Below are positions 1 through 8,876 of a stretch of DNA of 11,899 bases, one piece after another. The stretch spans positions 1-11,899 of the forward strand of contig CAKRRU010000078.1 in NCBI GenBank assembly GCA_934394515.1, in the 5' to 3' direction. The translations under genes and the position numbers were made by a program. The number at the start of each line of letters is the position of its first letter. Positions within the stretch are counted from its first letter, which is position 1. The notes beneath the pieces were generated by a model, which had not been told where the DNA came from, made no database searches, and worked only from the letters and a program-made list of their open reading frames with translations. This stretch comes from an uncultured Acetatifactor sp. GTDB lineage: Bacteria > Bacillota > Clostridia > Lachnospirales > Lachnospiraceae.

Positions 1-1
1 C

Positions 2-76
2 CGGGGTGTGGCTCAGCTTGGTTAGAGCGCCGTCTTAGGGAGGCGGAGGTCGCGAGTTCGAATCCCGCCACTCCGA
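2..76 (+). tRNA. tRNA-Pro (anticodon AGG)
   Basis: A full cloverleaf can be drawn. The 7-bp acceptor stem pairs 2-8 with 69-75 (one G-T), the D arm is 11-14/25-28, and the anticodon stem is 30-34/42-46 with the seven-base loop TTAGGGA at 35-41. The T loop TTCGAAT is at 57-63 and the discriminator A is at 76. The anticodon at 37-39 is AGG, followed by the G expected at position 37 of proline tRNAs, so it reads CCU and, if A34 is deaminated to inosine, also CCC. The T stem 52-56/64-68 has an A-C mismatch. CCA is not encoded. A34 in a bacterial proline tRNA is uncommon; GGG or TGG is usual. Confidence 0.93.
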
Positions 77-80
77 TCGT

Positions 81-108
81 AAAGTCCTTGATTTTCAAGG
101 ACTTTTTT
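81..108 (+). terminator. Rho-independent terminator of the tRNA-Pro gene
   Basis: A 10-bp perfect stem pairs 81-90 with 96-105 around an ATTTT loop and runs into six T residues (103-108). It starts five bases after the end of the tRNA, as expected for the end of a tRNA transcript. Confidence 0.88.
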
Positions 109-249
109 GTGTTGTATTTCGTGTTGCATTCTGACACTTTTTTTGTTTCTTATATGTTTCCTTTTAATGCTTCCTTATCGCTACATATGCATATTGAAAC
201 TTTCCGTTTGGAAGTCATCGAAACGTACTTTAGGATTTCGGAAGATTAC

Positions 250-363
250 GCCCTGCTATCGGAACGCCGCCGGGGCTTAACTTAGACATTTCGAAATTTA
301 AGCCCCGCTATCAGAACACCAGCCGGGGCTTAAATATACCCCGGTACTCTAAAAATCCCGGGG
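250..363. repeat. Cluster of GC-rich hairpins with a conserved loop
   Basis: Two diverged direct copies lie at 250-280 and 302-333. Each folds as a hairpin: 250-255/271-276 with one G-T pair, and 297-307/324-334 as an 11-bp perfect stem. The two loops are near identical (CTATCRGAACRCC core). The right arm of copy 1 (271-280) can also pair with the left arm of copy 2 (298-307), giving an alternative fold. A third, simpler hairpin follows (CCCCGG 339-344 with CCGGGG 358-363). The cluster lies between the tRNA-Pro terminator and the 3' end of the XRE gene and may end or protect that minus-strand transcript, although no clear T tract follows any stem. The rest of the gap (109-249) shows nothing I can identify. 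Confidence 0.6.
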
Positions 364-404
364 CGTAGCAGATCAAAATTGAGGGATATGCCCAAAATGA
401 AATT

Positions 405-1022
405 TCACTCCGACCAGTTCATTTCTTTCTCGGTAATTCCCATCTTCCGACACTCTTCCTTCACTTTGTCTTTTTCTGCCCGGTTTCCAATCTGATATTT
501 CAACACTTTATCTCTGAACACAATGTATTTTTCATTTCCGGCCTTAAAATCCACGAACCAGTTCCCGCCTCTGTTCGGATCCGACATCATCACCCTAGAT
601 ATCTGCTCCGGAAGATTCTTTTTATCGCTGGTAAAAAACAGTACCGTCCAATACTTAGGGATTCCACCGGTATTCCACAATTCGATCTTATGAATTTTCA
701 GCAGGTCGATGATCGAATCGTCCGTCACACTCTCCTTGATCAGCGTACCCTCATATATTTCCGGTTCCTTCACACACACTGCATTGTTACCACAACTGTG
801 CGCTTCCCTGACTTCGCTCAGTGTCAGTTCATCCTTTAACAGCACATCCATGGAAACATGGAAAATCTCCCCTAACAGCAACAGCTTGTCCATTTCCGGC
901 AGCGCGATATCCGCCTCCCATTTCGATATAGCCTGTCTGCTCACATTACATTTTTCCGCAAGATCCTCCTGCGTCATGCGGTTAGCTTTTCGCAATTCCG
1001 TTATTTTTTCAGATAGTTTCAT
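405..1022 (-). CDS. XRE/Cro-type helix-turn-helix transcriptional regulator
   Basis: The N-terminal 60 or so residues are a classic HTH_3 (Cro/CI-like) DNA-binding domain: the first helix carries KLSEKITELRK, the helix-turn-helix contains MTQEDLAEKCNVS, and the recognition helix is SRQAISKWE (29-37). A linker of about 50 residues (64-115) leads to a C-terminal region (about 116-205) with mixed strands and a charged helix that I do not recognise. It has no protease (LexA-like) or obvious ligand-binding signature. The ATG is preceded by AGGAGG with 7-base spacing, which supports the start. The gene stands alone; the upstream neighbour has its own terminator at 1137-1170. A 7-bp hairpin lies about 80 bases upstream of the start. 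The target is unknown; autoregulation is common in this family but no palindromic operator can be named with confidence. Confidence 0.85.
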   Translation of the reverse strand: MKLSEKITELRKANRMTQEDLAEKCNVSRQAISKWEADIALPEMDKLLLLGEIFHVSMDVLLKDELTLSEVREAHSCGNNAVCVKEPEIYEGTLIKESVTDDSIIDLLKIHKIELWNTGGIPKYWTVLFFTSDKKNLPEQISRVMMSDPNRGGNWFVDFKAGNEKYIVFRDKVLKYQIGNRAEKDKVKEECRKMGITEKEMNWSE

Positions 1023-1099
1023 CGAAGTACCTCCTATAATTGATGGTCTTATTTTACGGGATCAAGTCCGCGATTGCCACCAACGACAGCGTTCTTTTT

Positions 1100-1116
1100 G
1101 GCAACTCACAGTTGCC
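1100..1116. repeat. Short perfect inverted repeat upstream of the XRE gene
   Basis: GGCAACT (1100-1106) and AGTTGCC (1110-1116) form a 7-bp perfect hairpin with a CAC loop. It sits between the terminator of the ATPase gene and the XRE start. There is no T tract on the 3' side of either strand, so it is not a standard terminator. It could be an operator, but no convincing promoter is visible beside it. Confidence 0.4.
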
Positions 1117-1136
1117 TGTTCCTATATCATCCACAC

Positions 1137-1170
1137 AAAAACAGCGTAACAGCCATCAAAGCTGCTACGC
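1137..1170 (-). terminator. Rho-independent terminator downstream of the ATPase gene
   Basis: Read on the minus strand, GCGTAGCAGC (1170-1161) pairs with GCTGTTACGC (1153-1144) as a 10-bp stem with one G-U pair and a 7-base loop, followed by TGTTTTT (1143-1137). The G-U pair exists only in the minus-strand RNA (A-C on the other strand), which fits this orientation. Confidence 0.75.
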
Positions 1171-1218
1171 CTGAAACCGGAGGTTGTGATGCATTAGATG
1201 CTTCCAATTCGTTTTAAT

Positions 1219-1323
1219 TTATATTCCCTTTTGTAATCTTCTGTCAAGTTCCGTAGCAACTTCTTCTGACAGGCGGTCATCCACTCTTTTTGCATATATT
1301 TTTCTGTCTTTTAAAAATAGCAT
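1219..1323 (-). CDS. Possible 34-aa small protein after the ATPase gene
   Basis: An ATG at 1323 opens a 34-codon frame ending in TAA. The product is highly charged and probably helical, with a core DDRLSEEVATELDRRL. It lies six bases after the ATPase stop and in the same frame (TAG, two TTA codons, then ATG), so it could be a coupled small protein, a stop-readthrough extension, or the decayed tail of a longer ancestor. The only ribosome-site candidate is a GGAG 12 bases upstream, inside the ATPase end, which is weak. The region from here to the terminator at 1170 holds nothing else. I do not recognise the protein; reality is uncertain. Confidence 0.35.
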   Translation of the reverse strand: MLFLKDRKIYAKRVDDRLSEEVATELDRRLQKGI

Positions 1324-1329
1324 TAATAA

Positions 1330-2583
1330 CTAAAACTCCAGACTATCCGCATTCAACAGAAAATACTTCATCCCCATGATCACAAATCCTTCCTCGTTTC
1401 TCCAGGGCTTTTTTGTACCGTTTACTATAACGATTTTCTTAAACGAATCCGGTATATTTCTCAGGGAATTGAATTCCTGGGTCTGCTTTTCCTCCGAAGT
1501 CATATCATATGCCACCTGGATATAATATCTCTGGCTGCCCTGATTTACGACAAAATCGACTTCCAGTTGTTTGTGCACTCGCTTTCCTTCATTATTTTTT
1601 GCAGATACCTCCACAATACCGACATCCACATTATATCCTCTCACAAGGAGTTCATTATATACGATATTCTCCATAATGTGTGTGGGCTCCTGCTGCCGAA
1701 AATTCAGTCTGGCATTTCTAAGTCCCAGATCGGTAAAATAATATTTCAGATTTGCTCCCACATACTTTCTGCCTTTAATGTCATATCTTTCGGCTTTTGA
1801 GATCAAAAAGGCCTCCGCCAGATAATCAATATGATTAGTGATCGTTTTATTAGTATAATTAATACCCCGTTCACTTTTGAAAGTGTTCGATATTCTGGTG
1901 GGATTTGTGGGCGTTCCGATGGCAGATGCAAGAATATCCACCAGTGTTCCGATCTCATCAACATTCTGGAGTTTATTTCGCTCCACCACATCCCTGAGAT
2001 AGACGTTGGTAAAAATATTCTTTAAATATTCCGCCTTCTGTCTTTCCGTGGAAAACTGAACCACCTGAGGAAGTCCTCCGTAGATCATATACTCATCCCA
2101 GGCATCATCATAGTCCCCGTCATAAGCGGCATAAAATTCAGCAAAGGACAACGGATATATTCTGATTTCATCGCCTCTGCCTCTGAATTCAGTTACAATA
2201 TCACTGGACAAAAACTTTGAATTACTTCCGGTCACATATACATCTATATTGCTTATGCGGAGCAGACTGTTCAGTACTTCTTCGAACCGGGGCATAAACT
2301 GTACTTCATCCAACAGTAAATAATACTTCTGCTCATCCTTCATGGCATCTTTTATATACTGATAGCATTTCTTAGGATCCCGCAGTTCCTCATTCTCAAT
2401 GCCATCCAAAGCGATCTCAATGATATGCTCATCGTCCACACCATTTTCCAGCAAATATTTCTTAAACAATACAAAAAGCAGAAAGGATTTTCCACAACGC
2501 CGAATTCCTGTGATAATCTTGATCATTCCATTATCTTTTCTGAGTTTTAGTTGTTCCAGATACCCATCTCGTCTGATTTCCAC
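1330..2583 (-). CDS. AAA-type ATP-binding protein with DUF4143 C-terminal domain
   Basis: This is a P-loop ATPase of the AAA_14/DUF4143 class, widespread accessory proteins of bacteria and archaea whose cellular role is unsettled. Walker A is GIRRCGKS (26-33), Walker B is YYLLLDEVQ (87-95), a sensor-1-like VTGSN is at 117-121, and RGRG at 134-137 is followed by the typical YPLSFAEF (143-150). The C-terminal domain has the restriction-endonuclease-like layout: E305/E311, then LEVDFVV (D343), then YYIQVAY (Q356) where active nucleases usually carry E-x-K, so nuclease activity is doubtful. The start is GTG at 2583, with AGGAG seven bases upstream; length (417 aa) is normal. No signal peptide or membrane segment is seen. 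The gene is monocistronic, apart from a possible small ORF behind it, with its own promoter between two direct repeats and its own terminator, suggesting autoregulation. Confidence 0.88.
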   Translation of the reverse strand: MEIRRDGYLEQLKLRKDNGMIKIITGIRRCGKSFLLFVLFKKYLLENGVDDEHIIEIALDGIENEELRDPKKCYQYIKDAMKDEQKYYLLLDEVQFMPRFEEVLNSLLRISNIDVYVTGSNSKFLSSDIVTEFRGRGDEIRIYPLSFAEFYAAYDGDYDDAWDEYMIYGGLPQVVQFSTERQKAEYLKNIFTNVYLRDVVERNKLQNVDEIGTLVDILASAIGTPTNPTRISNTFKSERGINYTNKTITNHIDYLAEAFLISKAERYDIKGRKYVGANLKYYFTDLGLRNARLNFRQQEPTHIMENIVYNELLVRGYNVDVGIVEVSAKNNEGKRVHKQLEVDFVVNQGSQRYYIQVAYDMTSEEKQTQEFNSLRNIPDSFKKIVIVNGTKKPWRNEEGFVIMGMKYFLLNADSLEF

Positions 2584-2593
2584 AATATCACTC

Positions 2594-2703
2594 CTATTTT
2601 TTATGCATTTGCACTTTTTATAGTAATGCTATTTTAGCATCAAATTTATGCCAGTTCAATATCCATTCCCATTTTTTGTACACTTGCGCATTTTTTAGTA
2701 ATG
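2594..2703 (-). repeat. Paired 35-bp direct repeats flanking the ATPase promoter
   Basis: Copy 1 is 2594-2628 and copy 2 is 2669-2703, offset by exactly 75 bases and matching at 28 of 35 positions by eye. On the minus strand both begin CATTACTA followed by an A-rich run, then a GCAA core, then a second A run. Copy 2 lies upstream of the -35 box and copy 1 covers the start site and early leader, so they bracket the promoter. This arrangement fits paired binding sites for a regulator, perhaps the ATPase itself. Confidence 0.6.
2631..2659 (-). promoter_or_regulatory. Sigma-A-type promoter of the ATPase gene
   Basis: On the minus strand, TTGAAC (2659-2654) and TAAAAT (2636-2631) are separated by 17 bases. 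Transcription would start near 2624, giving a leader of about 40 bases before the GTG at 2583. Confidence 0.72.
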
Positions 2704-2712
2704 GAATGTGTC

Positions 2713-2751
2713 AAAAAATTCCACAAGTCTCACCGACCTGTGGAATTCTAT
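2713..2751 (-). terminator. Rho-independent terminator of the beta-galactosidase gene
   Basis: On the minus strand a 13-bp stem (2747-2735 region paired with 2729-2717, one G-U pair) encloses a GGTGA loop and runs into a T tract at about 2718-2713. It lies 20-odd bases after the beta-galactosidase stop and just upstream of the outer ATPase repeat, cleanly separating the two transcripts. Confidence 0.85.
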
Positions 2752-2770
2752 CCTTCATAACTCTATTCTC

Positions 2771-5776
<3,006 letters not shown>

Positions 5777-5791
5777 TCATACCTCTTTCCA

Positions 5792-5901
5792 ATGAGCTTA
5801 CCTGCTCATCCTATTTTCCTGCAACAGGATGCCTTTCGGCGGCTAAGACCGGTATCGGGGTAAATATGGCCATGTGCCAAAGGGAGTATGGACACATGGC
5901 C
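5792..5901 (-). promoter_or_regulatory. Structured leader of lacZ (possible attenuator or RNA switch)
   Basis: In the minus-strand RNA, four hairpins precede the lacZ ribosome site. D is a 9-bp stem, 5901-5893 with 5876-5868. C is a short GCC-GAAA-GGC hairpin at 5840-5831. B pairs 5831-5826 with 5812-5807. A pairs 5809-5804 with 5797-5792. B and A compete for 5807-5809, so they cannot both form fully, and A ends only six bases from the AGAGG site (5786-5782). I could not match this to a known riboswitch class. Confidence 0.4.
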
Positions 5902-5920
5902 TTACAAAATTTACGCTGTT

Positions 5921-5949
5921 ATTATACTTCCGTACCGCGCCTTGCGGAA
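5921..5949 (-). promoter_or_regulatory. Possible lacZ promoter
   Basis: A consensus -10 TATAAT is at 5926-5921 on the minus strand. The -35 at 17-base spacing is poor (TTCCGC, 5949-5944). A small palindrome ATGTA-5-TACAT (5949-5963) abuts the -35, as would suit an activator-dependent promoter. A weaker alternative (TTGAAA 6026-6021, TGATAA 19 bases on) lies further upstream. The rest of the 5777-6066 gap shows no convincing aldolase terminator. Confidence 0.45.
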
Positions 5950-6066
5950 TGTATTTTTTACATATCTTGCTGTATTATTTTATACTTTTCCTGCTTTATC
6001 ACTTCTGCTCTGTGAGCGTTTTTCAAAAATCCGAGCAGGCATGTGTAATGTGCACCATTGCCCGGC

Positions 6067-7110
6067 TTACAATTCTTCCACGCACTTAATCAGCGCATCC
6101 ACGTTCTCTTCCTTCGTTGCCCAGCTGGTACAGAAGCGCACGCAGCTGTGCGTCTCATCGATCCGCTGGTCATAGCTGTACTCGAACTGTTCCGCGATTT
6201 TTGCAAGATGCGCATCCGGCAGAATCACGAAGATCTGGTTCGTCCGGTTCGGTGCCAGATATGTGTATCCTTTTGCCGTAAATACCGCACGCAGCTTCTC
6301 TGCCATAGCAATCGCATGTGCGGAAATCTCCTGATAGAGATCATCTGTGAACAGCGCATCAAACTGCAGTCCCAGAAGTCTCCCCTTCGCCAGCATGCCG
6401 CCGTTTTGCTTGATGATATAACGGAAATCCTGTTTCAGCTCCGCATTGCTGATCACAACAGCTTCTCCGAATAATGCGCCCACCTTGGTGCCTCCGATGT
6501 AAAACACATCACAGAGTGCCGCGATATCCTGCAAAATCAGGTCATTATCCGGTGCTGCCAGTCCGTAACCCAGTCTGGCACCGTCTAAAAACAGATACAG
6601 ACCATACTTACGGCAGGTTTCTGAAAGAGCGGTTAGTTCTGCTTTGCTGTAGATGGTTCCGACTTCTGTAGGATTGGAGATATATACCATTTTCGGCTGC
6701 ACCATATGCTCAAAGCTGTCGTTATGAATATGTGCTTCATAAGCCTCCGCAACCTGCGCTGCCGTAATCTTGCCGTCAGAACTCGGTAAGCCAAGTACCT
6801 TATGTCCGCAGGCTTCCACCGCACCGGTCTCATGGACATTGATGTGTCCGGTCGTCGCACAGAGTACTCCCTGATGTTTGCGCAGTGCCGCATTGATCAC
6901 GGTCACGTTCGTCTGGGTACCGCCTACCAGGAAATGCACCGCCAGGCTGTCATCTCCGCAAGCCTTACGGATCTTTGCTCTGGCCGCCTCACAATATTTG
7001 TCCTCCCCATAGCCGGGTGTCTGCTCCATATTGGTCTGCATCAGGCGCTCCAGCACTTTGGGATGGGCTCCTTCATTATAATCACACTGAAATAGTATTT
7101 TCTCACTCAT
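6067..7110 (-). CDS. Low-specificity threonine aldolase, PLP-dependent
   Basis: Cleaves L-threonine or allo-threonine to glycine and acetaldehyde; a member of the beta-eliminating lyase / aspartate aminotransferase fold family (PF01212). The PLP-binding lysine is K209 in YIGGTKVGALFGE. D176 and R179 in FLDGARLGYG contact the cofactor ring and the carboxylate. H89 in TTGHINVHETGA is the likely ring-stacking histidine. The phosphate-binding GGTQTN is at 63-68. The 347-aa length is usual and there is no targeting signal. The ATG has only a weak GAGAG six bases upstream, and overlaps the stop of a 50-aa ORF as ATGA, which suggests translational coupling. PepD lies upstream on the same strand with no terminator visible between, so pepD, the small ORF and this gene may share a transcript. 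Bacterial aldolases of this type often also act on phenylserine or other beta-hydroxy amino acids; the exact stereospecificity cannot be read here. Confidence 0.9.
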   Translation of the reverse strand: MSEKILFQCDYNEGAHPKVLERLMQTNMEQTPGYGEDKYCEAARAKIRKACGDDSLAVHFLVGGTQTNVTVINAALRKHQGVLCATTGHINVHETGAVEACGHKVLGLPSSDGKITAAQVAEAYEAHIHNDSFEHMVQPKMVYISNPTEVGTIYSKAELTALSETCRKYGLYLFLDGARLGYGLAAPDNDLILQDIAALCDVFYIGGTKVGALFGEAVVISNAELKQDFRYIIKQNGGMLAKGRLLGLQFDALFTDDLYQEISAHAIAMAEKLRAVFTAKGYTYLAPNRTNQIFVILPDAHLAKIAEQFEYSYDQRIDETHSCVRFCTSWATKEENVDALIKCVEEL

Positions 7111-7259
7111 AATTTTCTCTCATTCACAACGCATTTCTTATCCTTGCGCTGCATCCTTTCTAATGCTCTGTTCCGATACAATCGTCGATATTTTCTCCCG
7201 GCATCCACATTTCCTTGCAACCATAGAGTAACTTGCCTCGATTGCCATTTTGTAATCAT
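7107..7259 (-). CDS. Possible 50-aa basic small protein coupled to the aldolase gene
   Basis: An ATG at 7259 opens a frame of 50 codons whose TGA (7109-7107) overlaps the aldolase ATG (7110-7108) by the ATGA arrangement typical of coupled genes. The product is very basic, with GRKYRRLYRNRALERMQRKD in the middle, and has no membrane segment. It follows the pepD stop by about 20 bases. The ribosome site is questionable: an AAAAGG is present but only one base from the ATG, and an AGG lies 11 bases off. It fills almost the entire pepD-aldolase gap. I do not recognise it; it may be a real small protein or a chance frame. Confidence 0.33.
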   Translation of the reverse strand: MITKWQSRQVTLWLQGNVDAGRKYRRLYRNRALERMQRKDKKCVVNERKL

Positions 7260-7279
7260 GCCTTTTGGAACCTATTTCC

Positions 7280-8734
7280 TCAGTCTTTTGTCTCCAGCAC
7301 CTTCACCAGATACTCCCATACTCTCTTCGTGGAAGAAATACTTAAGGTCTCCTCTGTGGTATGAATGTCCTTCATATCAGGTCCTAACGATACGCAATCC
7401 AGGTCTGAAATCTTGCTGCCAAGCAGTCCGCACTCCAGTCCCGCATGAATTGCCTCTACCTTCGGCTCCGCACCATACATTTCTGTATACAGCTTCACCA
7501 TTTTTTCCCGCAGAGGAGAATGCACACGATACTTCCAGCCGGGATAGTCTCCGGTCACTTCGTAACTGCCGCCTGTCAGTTCCACTAAAGCTGCCAGTTT
7601 TGCGATCAGGTTGTCCTTCTCGCTCTCCACGCTGCTTCGCACGGAATATTCTGCTTTTAAAAGCTCTACGTCTGCCTTCAGGATGCCCAGATTCAGGGAA
7701 GTCTGCACCAATCCCGGCATATCCGCGCTCATAGCCTGCACACCGTTGGGCGTTGCCTGTAAAAAGGCTGCCACACGCTTTACTTCTTCCGGTGCCGCAC
7801 AGGTCACTTTTTCCGGTGCTTGAGAAATCTTTTTCGCTGTTACCTTGACTCCTGGATCCTTGGTAGACAGCTCGTCTGCCACTTCTGCTGCCAGTGCTGT
7901 CACCTGTTCTTCCAGTTTATCGGCATCTTTCTCCGCCACAACGACGACCGCCTTGGTCTGTCTGGGGATCGCATTGTCTGCCAGTCCGCCCTCTGCGGAT
8001 ATCAGCCCCACTTCCATACTGCCTGCCAGATTCCACAGCAGTCTTCCCATAAGGCAGTTAGAATTGCCTCTCTCCTTATGAATCTCTCCGCCGGAATGAC
8101 CGCCCAGAAGACCGGAGACTTCCAGTTCATAGCATACTCCGGTAAGTTCCTGCTTTTTCATCGGGAAACGGCAGTTCACTCTCGCACCGCCGGCACAGCT
8201 GGTCAGGAAAATACCCTCATCCTCAGAGTCCAGATTGATCATCCGGTGTCCCTGCAGCATAGACAGGTCGATTTCTCTGGCGCCGTCCATACCGACTTCC
8301 TCATCCACCGTGATGATCACTTCCAGACGGGGATGCTTGATCTCTTCGGAGTCCAACAGAGCCAGTGCGTATGCTACAGCGATGCCGTCATCTCCGCCGA
8401 GGCTGGTACCCTCTGCGTAGATATTGTCTCCGTCGATGCCGATCTTCAGTCCTTCCGTCTTCATATCCATGGTGCACTCCGGTGTCTGCACCGCTACCAT
8501 GTCCATGTGTCCCTGCAGGATCACCACCGGTTCGTTCTCATATCCGGGCGTCGCGTCCTTGACAAGGATCACATTTTTCATGGCATCCTGTATATAGAAG
8601 AGATTGCGTGCTTTCGCAAAATCTACCAGAAAATCACTGATCTGATCCACATTTCCGGATCCGTGAGGGATCTTCGTGATCTCTTCAAAATAGTAAAATA
8701 CCTTCTCTGGTTCTAAATTCGATAAAACAGCCAT
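7280..8734 (-). CDS. pepD: Aminoacyl-histidine dipeptidase (PepD, M20C)
   Basis: A cytosolic zinc dipeptidase that cleaves Xaa-His and a range of other dipeptides for amino-acid scavenging. Counted from the first in-frame Met at 8740, the metal ligands and catalytic residues of the M20 family are all present: H78 and D80 in QGHMDMV, bridging D117 in GGDDG, general base E147 and ligand E148 in VDEEVGMDGA, D171 in LDSEDEG, and H460 in DMKDIHTTEE. The lid domain, with GGHSGGEI (213-220), sits in the middle. About 485 aa is normal for PepD. Two ATGs lie two codons apart; GAGG is eight bases from the second (8734) but only two from the first, so 8734 is preferred. The gene has its own consensus promoter at 8827-8855 inside the gap after the MATE gene, with a hairpin at the start of the leader. 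Confidence 0.94.
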   Translation of the reverse strand: MAVLSNLEPEKVFYYFEEITKIPHGSGNVDQISDFLVDFAKARNLFYIQDAMKNVILVKDATPGYENEPVVILQGHMDMVAVQTPECTMDMKTEGLKIGIDGDNIYAEGTSLGGDDGIAVAYALALLDSEEIKHPRLEVIITVDEEVGMDGAREIDLSMLQGHRMINLDSEDEGIFLTSCAGGARVNCRFPMKKQELTGVCYELEVSGLLGGHSGGEIHKERGNSNCLMGRLLWNLAGSMEVGLISAEGGLADNAIPRQTKAVVVVAEKDADKLEEQVTALAAEVADELSTKDPGVKVTAKKISQAPEKVTCAAPEEVKRVAAFLQATPNGVQAMSADMPGLVQTSLNLGILKADVELLKAEYSVRSSVESEKDNLIAKLAALVELTGGSYEVTGDYPGWKYRVHSPLREKMVKLYTEMYGAEPKVEAIHAGLECGLLGSKISDLDCVSLGPDMKDIHTTEETLSISSTKRVWEYLVKVLETKD

Positions 8735-8777
8735 TTTCATTTCCTCATTTCTGTTCTTGTTTTGATACGGTTTGCTT

Positions 8778-8818
8778 ACAGATCGTCCTTCGCAATCTTA
8801 AATTTCGTAACGATCTGT
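8778..8818 (-). promoter_or_regulatory. Inverted repeat at the predicted 5' end of the pepD mRNA
   Basis: ACAGATCGT (8778-8786) and ACGATCTGT (8810-8818) are perfect 9-bp inverted arms separated by 23 bases. The predicted start of transcription (about 8820) falls at the edge of the outer arm, so the transcript would begin with this stem-loop. It may be an operator overlapping the start site, an mRNA-stabilising 5' hairpin, or a leader control element. No T tract follows it, so it is not a standard terminator for the MATE gene. Confidence 0.5.
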
Positions 8819-8826
8819 GCAATCCC

Positions 8827-8855
8827 AGTATAAGTATTTGCTATTTTTCTGTCAA
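8827..8855 (-). promoter_or_regulatory. Consensus promoter of pepD
   Basis: On the minus strand a perfect TTGACA (8855-8850) is 17 bases from TATACT (8832-8827). It begins 22 bases after the MATE stop and points at pepD, about 86 bases downstream. A further inverted repeat, TTTTTCT (8844-8850) with AGAAAAA (near 8859-8866), brackets the -35 box and could be a regulator site. Confidence 0.8.
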
Positions 8856-8876
8856 GAATAGAAAAAGGCAGACGGA

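Noticed and set aside
1-404. Phage or island attachment site at tRNA-Pro
   Set aside because: No integrase gene, no repeat of the tRNA 3' end elsewhere in the window, and the hairpins are not att-like.
6011-6025. CcpA cre-like sequence upstream of lacZ
   Set aside because: TGTGAGCGTTTTTCA resembles a cre box but carries one extra base between the CG core and the final CA, so it does not fit the consensus spacing; I do not count it as a site.
6005-6038. CTGCTC/GAGCAG inverted repeat after the aldolase gene as a terminator
   Set aside because: Only 6 bp with a 22-base loop and no T tract on the minus-strand 3' side, so it is not a credible terminator.
7820-8716. Long + strand open frame (298 codons) opposite pepD
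   Set aside because: Antisense shadow of pepD with odd composition and no domain; PepD shows all catalytic residues on the other strand.
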